From positions 150,157,623-150,221,622 of the forward strand of contig CM023451.1 in assembly GCA_013339765.2 (NCBI GenBank): a DNA stretch of 64,000 bases, in the 5' to 3' direction. The stretch comes from Haemaphysalis longicornis. Its lineage: Eukaryota; Arthropoda; Arachnida; Ixodida; Ixodidae. The notes under the pieces are model-generated. The model worked only from the letters and a program-made list of their open reading frames with translations. It did no database searches and had not been told where the DNA came from. Below, one piece after another: positions 1-10,968 of the stretch (position 1 is the stretch's first letter; every line of letters starts with the position of its first letter). Made by a program: the position numbers and the translations under genes.

Positions 1-298
1 GGGACTATCATGGTGCTGTCGATGCAACGATCTCCATAATACGCCCTGGTCCCCATTCACACGCACCAAAAAAAAAAATTCTTTATTGCTGTTCTGTAAG
101 ACTGCTTTCCCCAAACTGTCTTACCTCTGCGATTCCCAGCTTAAACTATATAGCATGGCAACGAAAGCTGAGTGTAGGAGTAAGCAGCTATGCGCAACCA
201 TTGTTTTGTTATTGCACTATTTTGACTGGTTAATTTTCAAACGAAAAGACAGTTGTTTTTATTGATTTGCTTACAATGGCCGCATTGCATGGGTGTTT

Positions 299-447
<149 letters not shown>

Positions 448-923
448 GCTGTCCTGAAACATTAATTTTTGTTGGCCTGCTACTTCCCGCTTGTTCAAGT
501 GTACCGGAGTCAAACAAAAAAGGATGAGTAGAGAACACATGACAAATGACATTGGGAGGAACCGATGAACGATATCCGATCAAGGCATGCCTAATACGCA
601 AACAGCTGGAGAAATCGACTGGTACGTATGTGACATGCATGCGCAGAAATAACAAGTTCTAAAAAACCTGAAAAGTTTGGTTACTGCAGACGCCAGCACC
701 TTTGCTCGCATTTCAACGTCTTAATGACCATCATTAACCCCTTCGAGCAATGGTGCGAGACCGGCCAGTGCTGAAATGTCGTGAATATTAAGTCGACGTG
801 AACGAGCTTCTGTTGTTCGACGTTTACATAAGGTTTACCGTCACCCGCTGCACGCTTGCCTTGGGAAGCAGCAGCATAGAGAGATCAAGACAGGTCATCC
901 AGTGGTGCTATCCACGAGACGCA
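448..923. other. unannotated stretch
   Basis: Nothing recognisable was seen. There is no long frame on either strand and no repeat shared with the rest of the window. Confidence 0.5.
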
Positions 924-1280
924 TCATGTCCGACAGAAGTGCGCCAGAGTGCACCAGGTTCCTGACGGCAGTGGCGGCTTTAGATACACGAGGGCGCTGC
1001 TAGTAGTGACCTCCCCAAATTCCACTGGACGGCGAACCATCGGAGAGGTCTCGATGATGTGCAGAAACCGCATGGTGAGCCCGCAGAGCATCACGAGTGC
1101 TACGCCGGTAGAAAGCAGTTTGATGGCTCCCCTTGCAATTGTGGCGCCAGCCATTGTAGCGGACAGGGCGGAGAGCAACGCCACTGAGTTGTAGCGCCCC
1201 ATCCGTTCATGAGCAGGTGGTGGGCGGGATGTAATGACCCCATTATATGCATTGCAGCCGTCTTCGCCGGAGTTGTGCAC
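924..1280 (-). CDS. candidate exon with one hydrophobic segment
   Basis: I do not recognise this frame. It encodes 118 residues from the first Met. A second Met at residue 27 (MGRYNSVALL) would give a more usual start. Around residues 52-73 there is a hydrophobic stretch (AIKLLSTGVALVMLCGLTMRF) that could span a membrane, followed by a charged and then Pro-containing region. The GC content is higher than in the flanks, which is mildly coding-like. Against a gene: no homologous domain is visible, no second exon can be paired with it, and the plus strand is also open for 81 codons. It could be the first exon of a single-pass membrane protein or a chance frame. Confidence 0.2.
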   Translation of the reverse strand: MHNSGEDGCNAYNGVITSRPPPAHERMGRYNSVALLSALSATMAGATIARGAIKLLSTGVALVMLCGLTMRFLHIIETSPMVRRPVEFGEVTTSSALVYLKPPLPSGTWCTLAHFCRT

Positions 1281-1969
1281 TTAGCACCCGGAGTCAGGCG
1301 AGGGAGTCAGAACAAAAGAAACAAGAGTCGAGCACGATGATGGCGCGCGTGGGGATGAGGTTTTACAGGGTAGGACCCCAGGCTGCAAACGCCACCTGAC
1401 AATCCTGTTGGCGGTTGTCCGTGTTGCTCATGACCTTGTCGGAAAAAAATGAATCATTTGGGGGTGAATGCAGACTTTCGTTTGCACGGGCCGCCCACAA
1501 CGCGCCTTGTTGAACCTTGACAAATTTGCAGTAACCCTGAGCGAAAGCCAGGGAAGGGACTTTTCAGTACTGTGAGCGGCGGGCTCTAATAAGAGTTGCT
1601 GTTCTTCATTAGGAATAAAATAAATATTCTTCTTAGGTGAACTAAGTTTTCACTATGCAAAAGCGAATCATTTACTATTGTTCATGCGGGTAACGTTTAT
1701 GCATAAAAAAGGGCTCGATTTTCAATGGTGACCGCCATTCCAAGATCGAAACGCGACTTAGGAGTCCGTTAATGCCGCATTTGCTGTTGGAGCGGAGGCT
1801 GGCGCACGCTTCTCTAAGCGGATAGGAGGTAAGCTCCAATCGAGGGGCACTGCTGTGCACGCATGAGATCATTACTTGTTTACCGAGACCGATGAACGCG
1901 TGTGCAAAGCGCTGCTCATGCTGAGGTGGGCCGTTTTAAGAGACGCCACGGCTGTTTACAGCTCGCCTT

Positions 1970-2822
1970 CAGGCCTGCCAGATCTGGCGATTTGTCGCCA
2001 AACCGGTGACTTTCCAAGAGTTGTGACGACGGGAAATTTCAGTGTGGCGACTTGGCTACTTTCTGGCTTCATTGAGCATTAATGATTTTATATATTTCGG
2101 GACTCTTCCCGATGCCACACTTTCCACAAAAAGGGCCTTATATGACCTTTCAGTGCATTTCAGCCATCGACACAACCCGGGCAATAGAACAAAAAAAATC
2201 TTTTAGGGAGACGACGGTGATCTGGCGAAGTCCAAAATAGGTCCCAACGAACCAGTCATTCAAACATACCATTGTACAGCGCTACTTCCCGGCACAAATC
2301 AAAATTTGCCTTCCTCTATTTAATATCTGGTCTCTGATATCGTATGAATAGCGTGAGAGCCTTCAAGCAAGGCGGTCGATTTAAAGTGCAATGCTTCAGT
2401 AGTTTACGGGTGCCTGAGATTTCATACAGAATGGTTGAAGTGTGTATGACGATTTATTGTAGGCACGAAAACGTAAACAGGCAGCGAAAGTGGTAAAACA
2501 CGGTGTGCAGCGAGCGACTGTTTGGGGCCAATAATACTCTTGGAATTAATTATTTAAATCTGCATATTTTAGCTTTTTTTTGTAGACAGTAGTCAGCCGC
2601 TGTTGCTTTCCTGCATGACTGCGAGCGAATAAAATTTATGACACGGTTTTCTATTTTTCCAAATTTGTTATTGTTTCCACGACGGTAATAAAAAAAATAT
2701 CGCTCTGCCGAAAATGGCGACTTTTCGGGCGCCTTTTGCAAACATTCTCTTAAGTGGTGACTTTTTTGGCTACTTTCGGCAATTTTCCGGCGAATTTTTC
2801 TTCTGAGGACCTGACAACCCTG
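1970..2822. mobile_element. hAT-type non-autonomous transposon with perfect 8-bp target duplication
   Basis: The 853-bp unit starts CAGGCCTGCCAGATC and ends, on the opposite strand, CAGGGTTGTCAGGTC; 11 of the first 15 positions agree. It is flanked by an exact 8-bp duplication, CTCGCCTT at 1962-1969 and 2823-2830. CAGG ends with 8-bp target duplications are the hallmark of hAT DNA transposons. Inside each end, short GGCGACTT / TTGGCTACTTTC motifs recur, which resemble subterminal transposase-binding repeats. No transposase frame is visible, so it would depend on a helper element elsewhere. An alternative is an internally deleted autonomous copy. Confidence 0.8.
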
Positions 2823-2830
2823 CTCGCCTT

Positions 2831-4416
2831 CCCCCGCAAGGTATTTGGTAAAATTGTTACGGACACCTGCGGTACAGACGACGTCGACATAAAACACGGG
2901 GAATATGGGTTAGCGGTTCATCAAAAGACAGGGACGTAGCCGAATTTCGGAGGAGCCAGATTAGCCACGTGTATGTGCTACTGTATTCACAAATGATAGT
3001 AGATTAAGGCATGCCGCTTCTCATGATAGTCGTACAATCCTTGTACAAAATGTGTATCGTCTATGCAAAACGTGTAGTGAACTGTTCATTCGAAGCCTCG
3101 TAGATTGTGGGGCGTCTATATGCGTCAGCGGAGCATAGAATTTCCCTCAAGTTTTTGGTGCATCTCGAAATTAACACTTATTTTCCTGCTGCGCCACCTG
3201 GAGGGCCAGAAAAAAATATCCTGTGGATTCCTCCGCTCTCCAGTGAGCAGGAAGTCAAGAGGAAAATTTGTGATACAAATTAGGACTCCGTGAAGCACGA
3301 TGCTCCGAATCGAGACCCGTGACAAAATTTGACGCTATTTGACAACAGAAAATGCTTTGAAGGTGGCTGCCTTATATTGTATCTCCATTTTCAAGCCAAT
3401 AACCTCTGACACGTCCCTTTCGTGTTCTTTCAAGAATATCCGCATTATTCAATGGCAGATTCTTTGTCTCCATCTGCTCTTCAGAACATTTTTGGAACAA
3501 AATAACGCATATTTCTAAGCAGGAAAGAAGAACGGCATAAATGTTTTTGACACAGCTCGGCGGTTCTTAAAGCAATACCTTTTATTCTACGTGGTATTTT
3601 TTACTCAAGTGCACCTTACATTCTCGCAACCTTCCCTTTTTGAGCAGTATTCATCAATTATTCAGCATATTTTTAGAAACTGTATGAATAAAAAAAGAAG
3701 CGGGAACAAAACACGGAGCCATCGAAAAGGTCCAAAGAAAAAGCACAGACCCATCGGCCATTGGGTTATCGAGTTTGCGGGAAAATTGAGCAGCAGACAA
3801 TCTTTTCTCCATCATTGAAGGAACATGTACCCGATAAAGACAGAAAATACTGAACCGTGCAAACCATGATTCGATGGGGTGGAGCGGTGTGGCCCCAGCG
3901 GCGTGTCCCCTGTTTCTCGAAATCATTTAAGATTTTGTATCTGTTTATGTCGTCCCTGTTAGGACCGACAGAAAGGCAACAACGAAGAAGCTATAGGAGA
4001 AAAAGAGCGCGTGCGGGAATCGTCCGGAATGAGGGATTGGGTTGGACAGCGGAAAGCCAGCGTTCATCGACCCGACGAATTGGCCCTACGCTTGAGAGTC
4101 GGACGATTGCGGCCGACGGGTCAACGGAACGTTCACTTTCATTTTGTCTCTGTGGTGTTTTACATTGCCGCTTGGCGGTTAACACTCCTGACAAGTCTCG
4201 GTTTGACGACGACTCCACGATCTACCAAGCAATGAAAGAATAGGGGAGTAAGAGTGATAGGCGGGAGAAGGACACTTTTAAAACAATGCTATCGTTGTTG
4301 TTGCTGTAAAATGTTTTATTCAAACAAAGCGTACAAAAATGTTTAGCCCTTCTTGAAAGTTGTTAAGCTGGGTTTCCCGTACGCAAATGTGTCACGATGC
4401 AAGAAATGCCTGTCTG
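2831..4416. other. unannotated AT-rich stretch
   Basis: Only short frames occur, overlapping on both strands, and none shows a domain. The frame at 3857-4243 on the plus strand has no recognisable motif. I see no repeat shared with other parts of the window. Confidence 0.4.
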
Positions 4417-4520
4417 CGGCAGCGTGCTCACTCGCACACACACGCAGACATACGTACAAACAGAGGCGCACATAGTTGCACCCACAAACACCCATAAACA
4501 CGCACGCACGCACACACAAA
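4417..4520. repeat. degenerate CA-rich low-complexity tract
   Basis: Interrupted CACACA/CACGCA runs, with purine-pyrimidine alternation over about 100 bp. It looks like a decayed CA microsatellite. Confidence 0.7.
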
Positions 4521-4663
4521 AAGGAAAAAATTGCGTCACCAGCAAGAGCTGCTCCTCACTGAACCAAACATAAAATTCACGCAGTTTGCAACATGGGCCA
4601 AGGCTGGAGTAGCAGCAGGGCTGGCGGTCCCTGTTCCTTCGACGGAGACCCGGCTGTTGCCCC

Positions 4664-4951
4664 TCACATGGACTCCCGAACTTGCCGCTGAAAGTTCTCC
4701 ATGACTGGCAGGCCCGAATCGTTTCGTCCGCAGGCTTTCACATCTCTGCCGAAGTAGACCGCGTTTGCACACCTTAGAACCCGCCGCAGACGGCTTCGGG
4801 AACTCAGCATCTTTAGCACGAACTCGGCATCTGGCTCCACTTCAGGCGTAGACGCCCGTGAACTGGCGAGGAGAACAGCCCACAGGAGATCACGCCACCG
4901 ACACTGGGCAGAGTGTTCTCGAAGGTCAAGCTGGTAGACGCCGGGTGCTCC
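4664..4951 (-). CDS. open segment, possible exon (unrecognised)
   Basis: There is a stop-free frame of 95 codons between two stops, ending at 4664-4666, without a Met near its start. It would therefore have to begin by splicing or be chance. It contains a signal-like stretch (WRDLLWAVLLASSRAS), followed by a basic region (SSRSRLRRVLRC) and a cysteine pair. The base composition is richer in GC than the DNA on both sides. I do not recognise the family. Like the other candidates in the first 15 kb it lies on the minus strand. Transcript evidence is needed before calling it a gene. Confidence 0.15.
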   Translation of the reverse strand, partial: GAPGVYQLDLREHSAQCRWRDLLWAVLLASSRASTPEVEPDAEFVLKMLSSRSRLRRVLRCANAVYFGRDVKACGRNDSGLPVMENFQRQVRESM

Positions 4952-5003
4952 TCACGAGGCCCACGCTCACGTGCGCTCGAAATGTTTTATTGGATTTCTG
5001 ATC

Positions 5004-5134
5004 GAAGCGAAAAGCGAAAACGCCCGTGTGTACGAGATTCGGGGCACTATTATAAAGATCTGCAGATGGTCAAAATTTGTTGCGGGCCCCCATCGCCTGT
5101 AAATCGCCGGCGCCTTAAGCCCCATAATCAATCA
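5004..5134 (+). mobile_element. Ruka-like SINE, 5'-truncated copy
   Basis: This matches the 3' two-thirds of the SINE copies at 9787-10020 and 10203-10440 (read on their minus strand). It shares the blocks GCGAAAAGC-AAAACG, CCGTGTGTACGAGATT and TGGTCAAAATT, and the terminal CAATCAATCA. The tRNA-like head is missing, as expected from incomplete reverse transcription. Confidence 0.7.
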
Positions 5135-5290
5135 TTTTTTTCTTCGTATTTTATCCGGGCTCCTCACGCGGCACAAGCTTAGGCGCAAGCCTGGACAATG
5201 CCGGGCGCTACTCACGAGCTGCACGCTTGCGTGAGCTCCGCTGGACTCAGGTTTCTGGTAACGCTTGTCGGTGGAACTGAAAGCTTGAGG

Positions 5291-5667
5291 CAGAGGTCGT
5301 TAATCTGCGGCCCGTGGGCCGCATGCGGCCCCCAGCCCTCGTCAGAACCCAACCCTCACCTTGTCATGCCCTTTCTGAAGGCTGACACACGAGTTTTTTT
5401 TCAAATGGGGATTAGACGGAAGACAAGAAAGAGAATTGATTGTGTCGAGTGTGCATTGTTCCCCGTCTTCATACTTAGCCAGATTATTGTCAGATTATCA
5501 ATTATTGCAACATATTATTGCCAATTCGCTGAATTTTTTGTCTTTTGCCTAAAAAGCTCCCCTCTTGCCCCCCGCCTGCCTCCACCACCCGACGTGCCAT
5601 ACGGCCCTCCACCATGCCGGCTTCATTTAACTTGGCTCCTCCACCTAAAAATGTTTCTGACCCCTTG
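5291..5667. mobile_element. possible hAT-type MITE with GCGGCCC-rich end
   Basis: The left end reads CAGAGGTCGTTAATC, followed by CTGCGGCCCGTGGGCCGCAT, a palindromic GCGGCCC block that is common just inside the ends of many hAT elements. The right end, read on the other strand, is CAAGGGGTCAGAAAC, with a GGGCCGTATGGC block further in. The length is 377 bp. The flanks (GCTTGAGG and GCTTAAAT, allowing one base of shift) match only partly, so the target duplication is weak. No coding capacity. Confidence 0.45.
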
Positions 5668-8583
5668 CTTAAATAGCCTCCGCTGTTAAGGTATTCTCAG
5701 AACTCTTGAGTATTGTCTGCTACTGCGTAAGTATTTCTAAGCCACTTCTCTGAGCTGTTTATGGTCACAATAGGCCATGAGTAGCCGAATTGATTTGATT
5801 TTTTCTGCAGTCGAAGTCTTGTTGTTTCTTTTATTTCTAGTTACTTTTACATAATCCATATTGAGTAATAGAACGATTAAATGTCTTGTTCGCTTGTTAT
5901 GCATTTTTATGCATTTACAGGGCGTGGAACGGTTGGTGCCTTTTTATGATACATTTGTGCTCCCGTATGTTTTTCAAGTGAAGCTTGTATTATATGACCT
6001 TCCTCGTCGGGGGTTGGATATGCCAGGACGCCTTCTGGCCAAACCAACTTTATCCACGTGCTCTAATGACGATGACGATGACGATGATGATAATGGTTAT
6101 GGTTATGATGCTGTTCCAGTATTCGGCCTCGTACCCACTCGGGGGTATTGGCCAGGGATAAAGTGTTGACTGTTCCCCTGTTGGCGATTGTAGACAGATC
6201 GTTGGAGCTCGCCGTTCACTGCTGGCGCGGGCGCGCGCTCACAAGTGTTGCGCTGTGTTACGCCGCGATGGGAGCCAATCAGAGTCGTCCCCGCATCACG
6301 CCACATCCCAGACGCGGTCGCTCGCTCTCATCGCCGAGTGATCGGGCAGTTCACATCCCACTGATCCCAGTGCGGCATGGGTAGGGCGGGCGGGATTCCC
6401 TTCGCGGAAGAGCGGCCAGCTATTGAAGAACGTAAACGTATCCGACAATTGCAGATGAATAATCCAGAATAACGTATAGGAAACATGTGCGTTCGGGTAA
6501 ATCTGAGTGAAATGAAAGGGCTTTGTTTTCGTTGATCGGTGGTTTTGCGTTTTCATTTCGGTCATTGCGCTTTGATTCTGGCAATAGTATTTTTGTTTTC
6601 GCGTTACGGTCATTGCATTTCTATTTTAGTCATGTTGTTTTCGCTCAGATAAAGCTTTCCATGCACTACGATTTCCGGATGGAATGTGTTCGTTAATCTT
6701 GTAAATCCATGCAAGGGCAGTGTATTCCAAAGACATTTTTGTTTTGTTGTTCCACTCCTCAGCGCCTGTTTTCGTGTTTTGTTTTTTTTTTGTTTTTTAA
6801 GGTGTTGTTCGACTAAGAATCTACATTTGCACAGCGATAACTATTAAATGTTTTACATGTGACAATCACGCATTCTGCGCAGTTACAGATCACTCGTTAC
6901 GGATACTGGGCTCTAGGGTACTGCTCAAGAATGCTCACACATTAACAAGTTATTTCGCGAGACTGGGTGCTACATAGCGAATACATTCAAATCCAAGAAA
7001 GAAGGCTTCCAAATAGCTCTAAAGGAAAGGCTTCACGTACCGCCTTTTTTGTTTCTTTTGGAGGTTCTCTACTCTCGTCTTCTCTTCTTCTATCGGTGAG
7101 GTGGCGGCAGTTGCGGTTCGCGGGACATTTAAATGAGCAAGCATATCCAGATGTGAGTGTATATGCTTGCTCACCAGGTGAGCGGATTTTAGCAGGTAGC
7201 GGTTAGCGAATGAAAACAATCTACCACGCCGTTTTAGAGGGAGTATTAACAGATGACTTTCCGTAAAGAATAAACTAACGTCCCATTCCCGTCAGTTGTA
7301 TAGAAAACTTATTTTCAAAAAAAAAAAAACGAGAGAGGAAGATTTCCTGACATTCAATACAAAGAAATGTAATCCAGTCTATACTGCTTTCAAGGAAAAC
7401 AAGCGGAACCGTCAATGCACAATCAAAAGCTAGCAAGAACAGCATGCGGGCTTACTTATTTTTTTTTTACTTATTGCAGCACCGCAGCTGCAGGTAAGGC
7501 ACTTTGTCGTAGCGACAATAAATATAACGCGAAGATATTTTGGAGACGAAATAAGCGCACGATGGCAGCCACAGTCTTACCAACATCCAGAATATTCCTG
7601 ATCAATCCGATTCTTGTGATTTATCAAAACGTCTTTCATAAATGTAGGTGTACAAATGTAGGGGTTTGAAACCAGTAAATGCAAACTCTAACAGAAATAC
7701 AGCCAGGTGAGACGCAGCCAAGGTCTTATGGATGGAAGACAAGACCACTACACCGATTAAAAAACAACACGCTGACCGCAGTTACCCCTTGCTAGAAAGG
7801 AAACACCTGTTTGTTTCAACGCTTACTAAGGTAAAGGAGATATCTGGTCAGCGGAATGGCTGCAGCTAGCAACTGCGTTAGTAGTGTGATTCATGACGTC
7901 GCTATTCTTATTTCCACAAAATATAACGAAAAAATAAGGGCGGTCGTGTGGAAACGATTGGCGAGATACGCTAATATAGTGATGTATACACAGGCGCAAC
8001 TTAATGGTGTAATCATCTTGCCATGACAGTCCCATGTAAGCAAAAGCTCTGTTAGTAGCAAGATAGTGTCGGCAGTAAAGTAGCCTTGCAGAAGCGTAAA
8101 CAAGTCTGGCTTACATACAGCAACCTCCTCGCGGATAATTGAATCTTTCCCAGTTATGGAGTTAAATGAATTCATTGCAAGCTTGCTATTTGCAGATACC
8201 GCAATGCATAGTTGCCAAAATGTAGCAAAAAAGCAGGCTTGCGCTTTACCGCAATTAGATTCAAATGTTGAGTTAAAGAGGACAAATCACTTATTCTCCC
8301 AGATATTACATTAACACAACTCTGGTGAATAGGGTGCTCAAGTTTCCAGGGAACAACACCGCAGATTCATCCGTTATTGAGAAGTCATGTCGATGGTTCT
8401 AGCGATATTAAGACAAATACTGAGAACACCAGCAAAGGTGACAGCCGAAAAAGATCCGGTTGAATTTTACAACATAATATTGCTACATAAAGCACACTCG
8501 TACGTAACACAGACATAGATGAAGATGGTTAAGTCCAGACTGCTTTGGTGTTGTCTTAGGTCCCACTGGGCGTTGAGGTCAAG
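5668..8583. other. unannotated stretch
   Basis: No recognisable gene or repeat. Minor features are a short GATGAC run near 6067-6090, homopolymer T/A runs near 6780 and 7319, and a GC-richer patch at 6200-6400. Confidence 0.4.
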
Positions 8584-8944
8584 TTAAATCTTTCGCGGCC
8601 ACCGTTCCTTCCTCCAAAGCTGGCTACTGGGTAATTCAGATGGTTTCCATTTGTAATCGATCAGGAGTGCCGGCTTGACGATGTGGTGATACCAGACAGT
8701 ACAGCACAGCCATCCCACAGCGACCATTGTAAACACAGCTCCGACCAATCAGGAAAAGGAGCACGGCTGCGGGAGCGGGGAGGAAATGCCCCCGTGAGTG
8801 ACACCTATCCACGCTCTCGGTAAGATCCTTGGTGCTGCGCCCGGCACCGTACAACTTGGCAATGGAATACAGCGAAAATGCATGCGGCTGGTTTGTGGTA
8901 CGGACGGCTGAATACATGACGATTATTATGATGATACAGTGCAA
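8584..8944 (-). CDS. candidate exon or gene relic with one hydrophobic segment, frame-broken
   Basis: A minus-strand frame from Met at 8944 runs through PAAVLLFLIG near residue 57. At about 8760 the better-looking continuation is in another frame (VFTMVAVGWLCCTVWYHH, then a Lys/Trp/Pro-rich tail with a stop at 8584-8586). Taken together the two frames would give one long membrane-spanning-like stretch followed by a short polar domain, similar in plan to the segments at 924-1280 and 14420-14666. This requires a frameshift or a splice. I do not recognise a family, and chance is quite possible. Confidence 0.12.
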
Positions 8945-9067
8945 CGAAACTGCCTAATTCCCCAAAGAGGTACCGTCCTCACGATGCAGTATTTATAGTA
9001 GGATGACCACAACAAAAATAGATGCCTACACATTCATAGGAAGCTTTTATCCATTGCTCTTTTGTAT

Positions 9068-9112
9068 TTTATTTCGCTACGATGATGATGATGGTTTTGG
9101 TGATGGTGTTGG
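9068..9112. repeat. short GATGAT/GGTGAT tract
   Basis: An imperfect trinucleotide-type low-complexity patch. Confidence 0.5.
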
Positions 9113-9259
9113 GTAGATGCCGTGAAGTTGAGGGGGCGTAACTAAGGATGAACATTGCAATAACACAGAAATGCGGCTAGTTGGTGACAATTCATGAGCG
9201 TAACTTGAGCGCACAAAAAACGAGGACTAAACGAAAAAGACACGAAGACCAGCACAGAC

Positions 9260-9358
9260 TAACAACTCTAACAAGATTGATCAGATTAACAACTCTAACA
9301 AGATTGACAAGATTAACAAGATTGACAAACATCTCTAACACACTAACAAGATTAACCA
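9260..9358. repeat. AACAAGATTGA-type minisatellite
   Basis: Imperfect tandem units built from AACTCTAACAAGATTGA and shorter AACAAGATTGACAAGATT variants over about 100 bp. The unit is roughly 12 or 24 bp, depending on how variants are grouped. Confidence 0.75.
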
Positions 9359-9596
9359 GAGCTCCGTCCGAGCATTGTTACACCCTACTGGGAGCTGGCT
9401 TAATGACTGAAAGAAAAAGGAGAAAACATGACGCTGGTTTTCGCTCATCAACCATGAAATATGCGAAAGCAACATACATTCCTGCGCATAGAGCGTTGTC
9501 TAACACCATGTTAAGGGTATGCGCCTCTCTAGGTAGGTAACAATTTGCTAAGCTGCAGAGAGGCGCACAGATTTTCTCCTAGTCCTTGTGCTCTGA

Positions 9597-9613
9597 TTGA
9601 TTCGATTGATTGG

Positions 9614-9711
<98 letters not shown>

Positions 9712-9712
9712 C
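9597..9712. repeat. (TTGA)n microsatellite
   Basis: A nearly perfect tetranucleotide run of TTGA/ATTG over about 115 bp. The nearby Ruka-like SINEs end in CAATCAATC on their sense strand, which is the same tetranucleotide on the other strand. The array may therefore have grown from a SINE tail, although no SINE body is directly attached here. Confidence 0.95.
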
Positions 9713-9786
9713 AACCATTCATTGAACGAAATTCTAGACTGGCTGAAATGGTTGAGTTAATTAGCGTTGTTCAATACACCTTTTCA

Positions 9787-10020
9787 TGATTGTGAAATTT
9801 AACGCGCAGAAGCTACACCTGGGCTCTGAAGCGCCGGAGTTGGGGGGATCCAAATTAATTTTGACCAACTGGAATTTTTTACGTGCACAGAAATCTTGTC
9901 ACACGGAAATTCTTGCTTTTCGCCTCCATCAAAAAGGCGGCAGCCGCACCCGCGAATCGAGCCGGCGTCATTGTGCTCAGCAGCACAATGCCTTAGCCAC
10001 TGAGTCACCGTGGCGTTTGA
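9787..10020 (-). mobile_element. Ruka-like tRNA-derived SINE, full-length copy 1
   Basis: On the minus strand the element begins with a tRNA-like head: box A-like TGACTCAGTGGCTAAGG and box B-like GGCTCGATTCG. It continues through a non-tRNA body and ends in CACAATCATG. It is bounded by a perfect 13-bp target duplication, ATACACCTTTTCA, at 9774-9786 and 10020-10032, which supports insertion by target-primed reverse transcription. It is more diverged than the copy at 10203-10440. Internal boxes would support RNA polymerase III transcription if intact. The assignment to Ruka is from memory of the family and not from alignment. Confidence 0.85.
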
Positions 10021-10132
10021 TACACCTTTTCAGTTCTGGGCCATTCTCGGGGATATTGATTCGACTTGCGGGAAAGATCTGCGCTTGTGTGGTGAAGATG
10101 TGGCCGTGAAAACGTCATCCTCACAATTCCTT

Positions 10133-10202
10133 GTTAAAGCAAAGCTTTACTGTCCTCACGGATTCCGTTGTACGCCAATACGCCTTGGGGGAAAGCAACT
10201 TT
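10133..10202 (-). mobile_element. repeat B copy 1, 3' segment (interrupted)
   Basis: The 3' end of the repeat B copy whose other parts lie at 10441-10765 and 12607-12652. On the minus strand it reads into the shared terminal block ATCCGTGAGGACAGTAAAGC and the terminal palindrome at 10135-10149. The same block ends repeat C at 17050-17081 and, in decayed form, repeat B copy 3 near 44580-44610. Confidence 0.75.
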
Positions 10203-10440
10203 GATTGATTGTAGGGTTTAACGTGCCGACGCAACGCAGGCGATGAGGCGCGTCCGTAGTGGAGGGCTACGGATTAATTTTGACCACCTGGGGATATTTA
10301 ATGTGCGCCTAAATCTCGTACACACGGACGTTTTTGCTTTTCGCCTCCATCAGAAAAGCGGCCGCCACGGCCGGGAATCGAACCCGCGACCTCGTGCTCA
10401 GCAGCGCAACGACTTAGCCCCTGAGCCACCGCGGCGGATT
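10203..10440 (-). mobile_element. Ruka-like tRNA-derived SINE, full-length copy 2, inserted in repeat B
   Basis: Best-preserved copy. On the minus strand the head contains box A-like TGGCTCAGGGGCTAAGTCG and box B GGGTTCGATTCCC. The body includes GGAGGCGAAAAGCAAAAACG and the tail ends CTACAATCAATC. A 14-15 bp near-perfect target duplication (GGGAAAGCAACTTT at 10189-10202; GGGAAAGCCAAGTTT at 10441-10455) borders it, and the flanks on both sides belong to one repeat B copy. It therefore landed inside that older element. Its lower divergence suggests that it is a relatively young insertion. Confidence 0.88.
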
Positions 10441-10765
10441 GGGAAAGCCAAGTTTCTCTGACGGTGATGATGAATGGTCGTGGGCAAAGTGAAAGAAAAA
10501 TAACGCTCTCCGTGGCCGGTATAGAACCTGCGTCCCTCGCATTATAAAGCCGCCGTCTATCCGGTTGCTCCATTTCGACGTGGTCGTAGGGAACGCCAAG
10601 CAGCAGGTACAGATTCGCGGCGTACATCTCCAACCCAAACATTAGGCCTATGAAGTGCACACCCGCCAATTGTTGTGGGCATTCTAAAAAAAGTTTTGCG
10701 TACCTCCAGAGTAGCACATACTCGCAGTGTGGGATTGACCAACTAAAGAATCCATGACGAGAGAG
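10441..10765 (-). mobile_element. repeat B copy 1, middle segment (tRNA-like module)
   Basis: On the minus strand this matches 15650-15940 almost throughout. It contains a tRNA-like module (about 10512-10580) with a box B-like AGGTTCTATACC and a loop CTTTATAA where other copies have CTTCATAA, reminiscent of a tRNA-Met anticodon arm. The ~160 bp before the module stay open in one frame in this copy and in copy 2 (PQQLAGV, YLLLGV, DHVEMEQ are shared). That could be a captured coding fragment or simply recent common ancestry. It is separated from its 5' end by the LINE at 10766-12606. Confidence 0.75.
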
Positions 10766-10968
10766 AGAGAGAGAAGGAATTTATTTGATCCCAAACTGGT
10801 AGAAGGAAGGGGGAGGAAGTCACCTAGCCTTCCCCGTTAGGTGGCGGCCATGAGCCCGTGGGCCCTAGCGGCATCTTCCGCCAGCTGGACGAGTAGTTGT
10901 TGTAAGTCGGGTGAGAGCTGAGCAAAGCGGCCTCCCATTGCTCCTGAGTCCTGATGTTTAATGATCTA

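Noticed and set aside
9529..9714. Asn-Gln-Ser repeat protein
   Set aside because: Translation of the (TTGA)n microsatellite.
10298..10717. 139-codon minus-strand frame as a gene
   Set aside because: It runs across the junction of repeat B and an inserted SINE, so it cannot be an ancestral protein; only its repeat B half is shared with another copy.
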